Shown: in pieces, positions 34,348 to 40,783 of the stretch | Layout of the letters: every line of letters begins with the position of its first letter | Numbering within the stretch: the first letter of the stretch is position 1 | NCBI GenBank assembly: GCA_031412335.1 | Contig: JANOCT010000022.1 | Span: forward strand, 1-64,000 | DNA: 64,000 nucleotides | Source of the DNA: JBBQYA01 sp031412335 | GTDB taxonomy: Bacteria; Bacteroidota; Bacteroidia; Sphingobacteriales; Sphingobacteriaceae | Direction: 5' to 3' | Program-made: the position numbers and the translations under genes | Notes under the pieces: generated by a model | Databases searched by the model: none | What the model saw: the letters and a program-made list of their open reading frames with translations, nothing else | Told to the model about the DNA's origin: nothing

Positions 34348-34628
34348 TACTCTTCAAGTAGTGAAATATTTATTTCTGAATTAACTACAAGCTTTTTGTT
34401 TTTAACTTTAGCTTCCAATAAAATATCCTCTAGTTTTTTCATTTCGTTTCTTAGTGCAGGAATTCTATTTTGTGCAATTTCATCGTCTTTTCCAAATCGC
34501 ATTTGCGAACTCCAATTTTTTATATTGTGAAAATTGATTTTGGAGGAAAAAATATTCATTATAATTTCTTTTGCTTCATCATGAGTGAAGTTTCCATCCA
34601 TAATTGTTAATGTTTCAGTACTTTTCAT
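34347..34628 (-). CDS. Small helical protein B, 93 aa
   Basis: I do not recognise a named family. It is soluble and mostly helical, with charged heptad-like helices (LRNEMKKLEDILLEAKVKNKK). It resembles the 80-aa product at 34800-35042: MDGNFTHDEAKEII, SKINFH and a later A-x-R..L..E..K-L pattern correspond to MQGEFSSNDAIDLI, IKIKYH and similar text. The two are therefore probably paralogs flanking a small membrane protein. It overlaps the membrane protein gene by 14 bp and the DUF6671-like gene by 1 bp, which shows tight co-translation. Confidence 0.55.
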   Translation of the reverse strand: MKSTETLTIMDGNFTHDEAKEIIMNIFSSKINFHNIKNWSSQMRFGKDDEIAQNRIPALRNEMKKLEDILLEAKVKNKKLVVNSEINISLLEE

Positions 34629-34797
34629 TTGTAGTTGTATTTTGGGTTGATAAAGATTTGGTTACAAAAGCTCCTGTTATTATTCCTAAAGAGGCAAATA
34701 GTTGTCTATTAACAATATCTTTAGTTGTGAAGGCCATTATTAGAAAGGCAATCATTAATACCAAGTAAAAAATGGATTTTATTTCAGTTAAATTCAT
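34615..34797 (-). CDS. Small two-helix membrane protein, 60 aa
   Basis: I do not recognise the family. Two hydrophobic helices at about 8-24 and 33-47 (IFYLVLMIAFLIMAFTT, LFASLGIITGAFVT) are joined by a short charged loop (KDIVNR). The product is small and membrane bound. It lies between the two paralogous helical proteins, overlapping one by 14 bp and 2 bp from the other, so all three are probably made together and may form a membrane-associated complex (inference). Confidence 0.55.
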   Translation of the reverse strand: MNLTEIKSIFYLVLMIAFLIMAFTTKDIVNRQLFASLGIITGAFVTKSLSTQNTTTNEKY

Positions 34798-34799
34798 AC

Positions 34800-35042
34800 T
34801 TATTCAATTTTAATTATTGCTTCTACTTTTACACTATTGGTTTTTGAATTAATAGATTTTCTTAATTCAACAAGTTCTTGTTGGTATAGCTTTATTTTTG
34901 CTTCCCTTGTTTTAATATCCTCTTCACTACTATCACTATTTATTTTATTCTCATGATACTTTATTTTTATTTGCACCATTTGTGCAATAAGATCTATAGC
35001 ATCGTTAGAACTAAATTCTCCTTGCATTAATTGTATGTTCAT
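34800..35042 (-). CDS. Small helical protein A, 80 aa
   Basis: No named family is recognised. The chain is soluble and rich in Glu, Lys and Ile, with two predicted helices (NDAIDLIAQMVQIKIKYH and AKIKLYQQELVELRKSI). It resembles the 93-aa product two genes downstream, and they are probably duplicates. It lies 10 bp after the isocitrate dehydrogenase gene and 2 bp before the small membrane protein gene, so it belongs to the operon. Confidence 0.5.
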   Translation of the reverse strand: MNIQLMQGEFSSNDAIDLIAQMVQIKIKYHENKINSDSSEEDIKTREAKIKLYQQELVELRKSINSKTNSVKVEAIIKIE

Positions 35043-35052
35043 ACTGTTGTAT

Positions 35053-36492
35053 TTATTGTCCTTGTCCTAATGAATATCCTGCCTTGCCATCAAATGAATA
35101 CAGATTTTCTGTTTTTATGCTGTCAATGTTTTCATTGAGTGCATTTTTCAAAAGTTCAATGATGTTTGATTTACTTATTTCAGAATTTTCCAATGGTTTA
35201 AAACGGCATCTCCAATGGTCAGTACAAAATGTTTCCTTAAATCCATCTGGCCAAACTTTAATTCCTCGGTTAGTAATCATTGAAAGTTTTATTCCACTAC
35301 TTTCAATTCTCTTCACTTTCTCTGCTAATTCGTTTGGATTAGAGCCATTCCAATGAACAAAAATATCCACGCCAACTAATTCTTTTTTTGCAGAAGGTTT
35401 GCGTTTGTATTTAGGCAGGTTTAAAGCCGAATTATTGGAATAAGAAACAGATTTTAATATTGAAGGATTTTCTCCAAGATTTGCAATTACTGCTTTTGCA
35501 AATTCCTTTGTTCCCAACTTTTGCTTGCTTGTTCCTTCCTTAAAAATATCGTAAGTATGAATACCATCTTCCAATGTTTTAAGCCATGCATTTTGAACTT
35601 TTTCAGCTATTTCAGTTTGCCCAATATGGTTAAGCATCATAATGGCCCCTTGCAATAAACCTGATGGGTTGGCTACGTTTTGCCCTGCTCTCCTTGGTGC
35701 AGAACCATGTATGGCTTCGAACATAGAACACTCCTCGCCTATATTTGCTGAGCCTGCTAAACCAACCGAACCTGTTATTTGTGCTGCCACATCACTCAAT
35801 ACATCTCCGTATAAATTTGGCATTACAATTACATCAAAAATTTCCGGTGTGTCAGCCATTTTAGCTGCGCCAATGTCTATTATCCAGTGTTCGTTTTCTA
35901 TTTCAGGATATTCTTTTGCAATCTCATCAAACACTTGGTGAAACAAGCCATCAGTTTGTTTCATAATATTGTCCTTGGTAAAACAAGTTACTTTTTTGCG
36001 ATTTTGTTGTTTAGCGTACTCAAAAGCATAGCGAACTATTTTTTCGCAACCTGGTCTGCTAATTAGTTTTAAGCATTGTACTACCTCGTCTGTTTGCTGA
36101 TGTTCAATGCCTGCATATAAATCCTCTTCATTTTCTCTTACAATCACAATATCCATCACAGGGTGCTTAGTGCTTACAAAAGGATGCAAACTCATGCAAG
36201 GTCTTACGTTTGAATATAATCCAAGAAATTTACGAGTGGTAACATTTAAACTTTTGTATCCACCACCTTGTGGAGTTGTAATAGGAGCTTTTAGAAATAT
36301 TTTGTTTCTCCTTATTGTTTCCCATGATTCAGATGCGATTCCAGCAGTATTACCCGCTAGATATACTTTTTCTCCAACCTCAATTTCATCAATTTCGAGT
36401 TTGGCACCCGCTGCTAAAATTATTTCTAATGTGGCGTCCATTATCTCAGGGCCAATTCCGTCTCCTTTTGCTACTGTTATTCTTGTCATCAT
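35053..36492 (-). CDS. icd: Isocitrate dehydrogenase, long NADP-type form
   Basis: 479 aa. The N-terminal 340 residues are a beta-decarboxylating dehydrogenase: KGDGIGPEIMDATL, KAPITTPQGGGYKSLNVTTRK (with substrate Ser and Arg residues), LYSNVRPCMS, VRENEEDLYAGIEH, TKDNIMKQTDG, MPNLYGDVLSDVAA and FEAIHGSAPRRAGQNVANP. The last 130 residues form an extra domain (KELVGVDIFVHWNGSNPNELAEK...). Such a tail is known in the long Thermus-type enzyme. It oxidises isocitrate to 2-oxoglutarate and CO2 with NADP+, and reverse carboxylation is possible. The gene lies 21 bp after the SPFH gene, near the operon's front, so its dosage is tied to the bicarbonate genes. A second icd elsewhere is likely but unseen. 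Confidence 0.92.
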   Translation of the reverse strand: MMTRITVAKGDGIGPEIMDATLEIILAAGAKLEIDEIEVGEKVYLAGNTAGIASESWETIRRNKIFLKAPITTPQGGGYKSLNVTTRKFLGLYSNVRPCMSLHPFVSTKHPVMDIVIVRENEEDLYAGIEHQQTDEVVQCLKLISRPGCEKIVRYAFEYAKQQNRKKVTCFTKDNIMKQTDGLFHQVFDEIAKEYPEIENEHWIIDIGAAKMADTPEIFDVIVMPNLYGDVLSDVAAQITGSVGLAGSANIGEECSMFEAIHGSAPRRAGQNVANPSGLLQGAIMMLNHIGQTEIAEKVQNAWLKTLEDGIHTYDIFKEGTSKQKLGTKEFAKAVIANLGENPSILKSVSYSNNSALNLPKYKRKPSAKKELVGVDIFVHWNGSNPNELAEKVKRIESSGIKLSMITNRGIKVWPDGFKETFCTDHWRCRFKPLENSEISKSNIIELLKNALNENIDSIKTENLYSFDGKAGYSLGQGQ

Positions 36493-36512
36493 TTTTGTTT
36501 TGCTTTTTTTTA

Positions 36513-37289
36513 TTAGTCTATAAGGTATGGTACTTTGCCGTCAGTAATTACTACTTTACTATTAGTTGATTTTGCTAGTTCTATAAAAGCTTCAATACTT
36601 CTAATTTTAATAATTTGATCTGTTAGACCTTCTGAAAGTATTTTTTGAGCATCTCTTGTACCAGTTGCTTCAATGGTTTTTCTTTCAGCGTCTAATTTTT
36701 CTTGTTGCAAAATAAAAACCATCCTCATTGCATCCTGCTCAGCTTGTAATTTTTGTTCGATGGAACTTGCCAAACCAGTTGGCAATTGAATACTTTTCAT
36801 CAAAACAGCTTGAACAAATATTCCTTGCTCAGAAAGAGTTTCTTCCATTTTGATTTTAATTGCATTCTCTATTTCGGCTCTCATTCCTGAATGCATATCT
36901 TTTGCAAAATATTTAGAACACACATCTGCAGATGCCGATCTAAATACATTAGATATAATAGTTTCATATCCAAGACCAATGCTACTGATTACATTAGCTA
37001 CACTATTTTGGTCGATTCTGTAAAGAATTGATATTTGAGCAGTAACACTTAAACCTTCCTTACTTGGTAAACTCAGCGATAATTCAATGTCGTTTATCTG
37101 AATATTTGTTTTTATAACTTTAGTTATAAGTGGGTTGAACCAAACAGAACCTTGTGCATGACTTTTTTCAGAAAGTGTACCCAGGGTTTGTTTTACTCCA
37201 ACCTCTCCAGGTCTTATTACAGCGCAACTTGCGAATGTTATTAATACAATAATGGAGGAAATAATTTTAATTTTTTTCATGACTTGCAT
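36513..37289 (-). CDS. SPFH/prohibitin-family lipoprotein-like protein, 258 aa
   Basis: The first ATG gives three extra residues before MKKIKIISSIIVLITFASC. The second ATG (at 37280) gives a cleaner lipoprotein signal with Cys in FASC. An SPFH (band 7) domain follows (RPGEVGVKQTLGTLSEKSHAQGSVWFNPLITKVIKTNIQ, with Arg-Pro-Gly-Glu-x-Gly-Val). The rest is a long helical region (EQKLQAEQDAMRMVFILQQEKLDAERKT) typical of prohibitin or stomatin oligomers. Such proteins organise membrane microdomains and proteases. As first gene of the ten-gene operon it lies just downstream of the shared 42-bp operator, and a near-perfect inverted repeat covers its start codon region. Confidence 0.8.
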   Translation of the reverse strand: MQVMKKIKIISSIIVLITFASCAVIRPGEVGVKQTLGTLSEKSHAQGSVWFNPLITKVIKTNIQINDIELSLSLPSKEGLSVTAQISILYRIDQNSVANVISSIGLGYETIISNVFRSASADVCSKYFAKDMHSGMRAEIENAIKIKMEETLSEQGIFVQAVLMKSIQLPTGLASSIEQKLQAEQDAMRMVFILQQEKLDAERKTIEATGTRDAQKILSEGLTDQIIKIRSIEAFIELAKSTNSKVVITDGKVPYLID

Positions 37290-37306
37290 CTAAATAATGA
37301 TGCAAG
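37283..37306 (-). other. Inverted repeat across the SPFH gene start
   Basis: CTTGCATC (37283-37290) pairs perfectly with GATGCAAG (37299-37306) over an 8-nt loop. The first start codon lies inside the left arm. It could be an mRNA hairpin that hides the start, or a protein-binding site. A terminator is ruled out by the lack of a T run. Confidence 0.5.
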
Positions 37307-37330
37307 ATTCAGAATTCTAATTCATAAATT

Positions 37331-37372
37331 TTTATTTATCTTTGTAATGTAATCCATAAAAATAATTTATGA
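37331..37372. promoter_or_regulatory. LysR-type operator copy 1 (front of the ten-gene operon)
   Basis: A 42-bp sequence that matches 39665-39706 at 39 of 42 positions, in the same orientation. Its core CATAAAAATAATTTATG (37355-37371) is a perfect 6-bp-arm palindrome around AATAA, with T-N11-A as in LysR boxes. It lies 42-83 bp upstream of the SPFH start, in the place expected for an activator site. In minus reading the shared block runs on to CATTACAAAGATAAATAAA. Confidence 0.65.
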
Positions 37373-37457
37373 TTTTATTTGTTTTTGTTATCTTTAAATA
37401 TAAAAATTATTTTAATCTTATATTATAAAACAAAAGGCGAGTTATTTAATTTTTTTT

Positions 37458-38549
37458 TTAGGGACTTACCAAATGAATTCCTACCTGGAAATAAATTGCA
37501 TCTCCCAGATCATTGATCATCGCATAGTTTTGTGTTCCAACAAACCCTCTAAAAAAATCTTTTCCATCATTAGTAATGTAATATGCATTAAAAGAGTAAT
37601 TGTAACGATATCCGCCTTGCAAGCTGCCCCATATAAATCCAAATAATTTCTTTTGAAATTCGGCTCTCAATCTAAGCTCACCTCTTCTTATCTCTAGGCT
37701 TCTATTTTGATCTGACAAACCATTTAATCTATAAGTTTGCCCTTCTAATTCATAACCTACAAGCATTAAATTACTTGAATTGAATTTTTTTCGAACATGC
37801 GCTCGACCGGGAAAGAGAATTTCTGTTCCCCATTTCCTGTTCGAAGAAGTCCAGTTGTACATAATTACAGGTATGTAGTTCATTTCGCCCACTCTATATG
37901 TTCTAGATATACCAATTGCCCATTGTTTTCTATCTGAAGGTCTTTTACCCCATAATAGAGCGGCAGAATACCTTACATACTTTAATGACTGAGGATTAGC
38001 AATAGAATAATTGCCACTTAAATCAACTGACCCTTGAAATAAAATAAATTGTTTTTCATTCAAGGGCTTATAAAGAGTAGAATGTAAACCTGTTGTTTTT
38101 AAACCTTTTTGAATTTCATCTATACTTAAATTACTTTCTGAACCAGACAAAGTTCTATTCTTTACCTGATAATTGACATCCCAATAATTTAACCCTACCT
38201 GCCACAAAATATTATTTTTAGAAATTACTGGAATATTTGCAAACAGTCGTAGACCGCCAACGTATTTCAACTCAGCCTTTTCATTGATTATTCCTTCTTT
38301 TGCATCTGGCGAGTAACTTCCTATTTCTGATACTGATAAAGAATGTGGAAGTTGAGCATCAAATGACACAGAAATAAACTTCTGTGGACTTAAATCAAAA
38401 ATTTTAGGATTACTAAATACTTTAGATTTAGAATCTGAATAGGTTACATTGTCATATTCACTAAAATCTTCAGGAATTGAATCTTGCTGGGAAAATGAAT
38501 ATAAATTTTGAAAACAAAAAAGGCATACAAGAAAATAATATCTCATCAA
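37458..38549 (-). CDS. DUF6268-type outer-membrane beta-barrel protein
   Basis: 363 aa. A signal peptide ends at SFSQ (residue 21). The mature chain has alternating hydrophobic strands ending in FQVGIHLV, typical of an outer-membrane barrel, with family-like segments VGGLRLFANIPVISKNNILWQVGLNYWD and RVGEMNYIPVIMYNWTSSNRKWG. I recall this as the DUF6268 group. A channel or surface protein role is inferred. It is the last gene of the lipoprotein-DUF2147-barrel operon (gaps 17 and 13 bp) controlled from the lysR-facing operator. Its passenger could be related to bicarbonate or metal uptake, but nothing proves it. Confidence 0.7.
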   Translation of the reverse strand: MMRYYFLVCLFCFQNLYSFSQQDSIPEDFSEYDNVTYSDSKSKVFSNPKIFDLSPQKFISVSFDAQLPHSLSVSEIGSYSPDAKEGIINEKAELKYVGGLRLFANIPVISKNNILWQVGLNYWDVNYQVKNRTLSGSESNLSIDEIQKGLKTTGLHSTLYKPLNEKQFILFQGSVDLSGNYSIANPQSLKYVRYSAALLWGKRPSDRKQWAIGISRTYRVGEMNYIPVIMYNWTSSNRKWGTEILFPGRAHVRKKFNSSNLMLVGYELEGQTYRLNGLSDQNRSLEIRRGELRLRAEFQKKLFGFIWGSLQGGYRYNYSFNAYYITNDGKDFFRGFVGTQNYAMINDLGDAIYFQVGIHLVSP

Positions 38550-38562
38550 ATTGAAAATAAAG

Positions 38563-39021
38563 CTATTTTTTATTCACTATTAATCTTTTCCATACATCGG
38601 TTTTGCCTAATGCTTTAACTCCTACGTAACCTCTTATATCCAAAGTATTTTCATCTTTCATGTTTATAACGCAACTATATAAACTGCCACTCTCTGGATC
38701 GTATATGGTTCCTTCTTTCCATTCATCTTTTTCATTATAAATAAAATCTTTAAGCAAACGGTATCCTTTTAAAGGAACATTACGCATTGATTCATCTGGG
38801 TTGTTTTTATCTAATTTTGCTGCCATAGTTGCAGGATCGATAGGTTCTTTTAAATAAACAATCTTTCCATAATACTTGGTCCCAATTTTTTCTATTTTAA
38901 CTCTTGCTTTTCCATTACTTGGTTCCCAAAGTCCAATTATTCGATCACCATCATCTGCAGAAAAAGAAGTTAGAAAAAAAAACAAAAGAGAGGTTGCAAA
39001 TACTTTTTTAAATGATTTCAT
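38563..39021 (-). CDS. DUF2147 domain secreted protein, 152 aa
   Basis: A signal peptide (to SFSA, residue 22) is followed by one DUF2147 domain. It shows IIGLWEPSNGKARVKIEKIGTKYYGKIVYLKEP, a NVPLKGYRLLKDFIYNEKDEWKEGTIYDPESGSLYSC segment and LDIRGYVGVKALGKTDVWKR. These lipocalin-like beta barrels are exported and probably bind a small hydrophobic molecule or the envelope. The function of the family is unknown to me. It sits between the lipoprotein gene and the outer-membrane barrel gene in one short operon. Confidence 0.85.
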   Translation of the reverse strand: MKSFKKVFATSLLFFFLTSFSADDGDRIIGLWEPSNGKARVKIEKIGTKYYGKIVYLKEPIDPATMAAKLDKNNPDESMRNVPLKGYRLLKDFIYNEKDEWKEGTIYDPESGSLYSCVINMKDENTLDIRGYVGVKALGKTDVWKRLIVNKK

Positions 39022-39038
39022 AATATCAATGTTTAATT

Positions 39039-39551
39039 TTAATGTTCTATAGATAATTGAAGCTCTAAGCTCACTGCAAACGATATATTTTGTTCAATCT
39101 CTTTTAAAAAATTAGCATCTAAAATGAGGGTTCCTCCTTCTAGAAAATAAGGAGCTAAGTCTTTTTGCTCCTGGGCAACAGAAAGTTGAACATTTTTATT
39201 CCCTTGCTGGAGAAAATTAATAAAAGCCAACTTTTGCATACTTTCTTTCTCACTAACTACCTGTAGAGTTAAATCCTGAATATTTATTGCTAAGGAATCA
39301 AGGAATACAGAAGCCCTTACTATTTTAATATCTTTAAGTTGCTCCTGCTTATATCCTTTTTCTTGCAGAAATTTTTTTACGTCTAAACCTATTTTTCCTT
39401 GAAATGAATTAGGCCCTTCAAAATAAGGCCCTTCAACAGAAAGAATTATAGGCTCAAGTATAAGGTTCTCTTTATTTTTTTTACTGCAAGAAGAAAGTAA
39501 AAATAAAGCTAATAGAAAATATACAATTCTTTTAATATTCACTAATTTCAT
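39039..39551 (-). CDS. Hypothetical lipoprotein, first gene of the lysR-facing operon
   Basis: The longest frame starts at 39605, but a lipoprotein signal (MKLVNIKRIVYFLLALFLLSSC, lipobox LSSC) begins at the ATG at 39551, so I use that start and give about 170 aa. The mature part contains GPYFEGPNSFQGKI and beta-rich segments and no known motif. It leads the operon with DUF2147 and a DUF6268-type barrel and lies opposite lysR. Its promoter has the -7 TATATTTG (39638-39645 on the minus strand) and the LysR operator centred near -65. Confidence 0.6.
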   Translation of the reverse strand: MKLVNIKRIVYFLLALFLLSSCSKKNKENLILEPIILSVEGPYFEGPNSFQGKIGLDVKKFLQEKGYKQEQLKDIKIVRASVFLDSLAINIQDLTLQVVSEKESMQKLAFINFLQQGNKNVQLSVAQEQKDLAPYFLEGGTLILDANFLKEIEQNISFAVSLELQLSIEH

Positions 39552-39637
39552 AGATGATAGCATTTTTAGTTTTAGTTGAGCTAAAAATTTAAATTGAACT
39601 ACCATTCTTAAAATTGGTGTTTAATTAAAATACTTTT

Positions 39638-39645
39638 CAAATATA
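39638..39645 (-). promoter_or_regulatory. -7 element of the lipoprotein operon
   Basis: The minus strand reads TATATTTG, an exact match to TAnnTTTG. The estimated start of transcription is near 39632-39634. The LysR palindrome is then centred about 63-65 bp upstream, the classic activator position. No -33 TTG is seen, which suits activation. Confidence 0.5.
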
Positions 39646-39664
39646 GATTCAAAAAAGAATACGT

Positions 39665-39706
39665 TTTATTTATCTTTGTAATGGTAACCATAAAAATAAT
39701 TTATGA
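39665..39706. promoter_or_regulatory. LysR-type operator copy 2 (lysR / lipoprotein operon)
   Basis: It matches the site at 37331-37372 at 39 of 42 bases. The palindrome CATAAAAATAATTTATG spans 39689-39705 and includes the lysR start codon at 39703-39705. The plus strand also carries TATCTTTG (39671-39678), an exact -7 match, giving lysR a very short leader. The site therefore fits activation to the left and repression of lysR itself. Confidence 0.65.
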
Positions 39707-40626
39707 ATTATACTTTGAATCAATTACAGATTTTTTTAAAAATTGTACAAACACAAAGCGTAACGAAGGCTTCGGAAGAATTGCACCTAACCCAACCAGC
39801 TGTTTCTATTCAACTTAAAAATCTTCAAGACCAGTTTGACATACCCTTAACTGAAGTGGTAGGGCGAAAAATTTACATCACTGATTTTGGACGAGAGATT
39901 GCTGAAGCGGCTGAAAACATAATTAACCAGGTTTATGCTATAAACTATAAAACCTTAGCTTACAAGGGACAATTAACTGGGCGTTTAAAGATTTCAGTAG
40001 TATCAACTGGAAAGTATGTAATGCCTTACTTTCTAACTAATTTTATTCAACAACATGCTGGAATAGAGTTACTGATGGATGTTACCAATAAAAATAAAGT
40101 AGTTGAGAGTTTGGAAAATAATGAAGTTGATTTTGCACTTGTTTCTATTTTACCAAATAGCTTAAATTTTGAAAAACTCGATTTACTTCAAAATAAGTTG
40201 TACTTAGTAGGCAGTGCCGAAACAAAATTAAAAAGGGCTAGTAGCACAAAAGAAATATTTAATAATTTGCCTTTAATATTTAGAGAAAAAGGTTCAGGGA
40301 CAAGACAAATAATGGAAAGTTTTATTGAGCGTAATAATATATCAGTCTTAAAAAAGATGGAGTTAACATCAAATGAAGCAGTTAAGCAATCGTTATTAGC
40401 TGGCTTGGGATATTCTATTATGCCATTGATTGGAATTAAAAATGAATTACAAAACAAAGAATTAAAAATAATCGCAATTAAAGGACTTCCAATCATAACA
40501 ACTTGGAGTTTAATTTGGTTAAAAGGAAAGAAACATTCACCAGTTTCTATGTCTTTTTTAGAGTATTTAAAAAAAGAAAAATCACAAATTGTACACAATA
40601 AATTTAGTTGGAATGAGCAATATTAG
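39703..40626 (+). CDS. LysR-family transcriptional regulator (CbbR/CmpR-like)
   Basis: 307 aa. The N-terminal winged helix is typical: MNYTLNQLQIFLKIVQTQS, TKASEELHLTQPAVSIQLKNLQ and an IYITDFGREI wing. The effector domain (about 90-295) has the LRISVVSTGKYVMPYFL strand and a FREKGSGTRQIMESF segment, like CbbR and CysB-type regulators. Family knowledge places related CmpR and CbbR at the control of carbon fixation and bicarbonate uptake genes. It faces the lipoprotein operon and, together with the operator repeats, probably controls both operons and itself. The start agrees with the normal LysR N-terminus and is very close to its -7 element. Confidence 0.88.
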   Translation: MNYTLNQLQIFLKIVQTQSVTKASEELHLTQPAVSIQLKNLQDQFDIPLTEVVGRKIYITDFGREIAEAAENIINQVYAINYKTLAYKGQLTGRLKISVVSTGKYVMPYFLTNFIQQHAGIELLMDVTNKNKVVESLENNEVDFALVSILPNSLNFEKLDLLQNKLYLVGSAETKLKRASSTKEIFNNLPLIFREKGSGTRQIMESFIERNNISVLKKMELTSNEAVKQSLLAGLGYSIMPLIGIKNELQNKELKIIAIKGLPIITTWSLIWLKGKKHSPVSMSFLEYLKKEKSQIVHNKFSWNEQY

Positions 40627-40783
40627 AAAAATAGTCCCTTTGAAGTTTGCTTCTAGATAGAATTTTACGGTGGCGAAATTTTTTAAACTAATATTCTTTC
40701 CGTCGATAGAAGTATAATTCATTTTGCAATTTTTAGTTTGTTTGTTGGCATATTCAAATTACGAATATACTTAGACCGATGTG

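Noticed and set aside
35642..36523. Two plus-strand frames of 99 and 138 codons
   Set aside because: They lie opposite the isocitrate dehydrogenase gene and have no family features.
37337..37344. TATCTTTG on the plus strand as a promoter
   Set aside because: It would transcribe against the outer-membrane barrel gene. It is present because the 42-bp block is shared with the lysR promoter, where the same text is useful.
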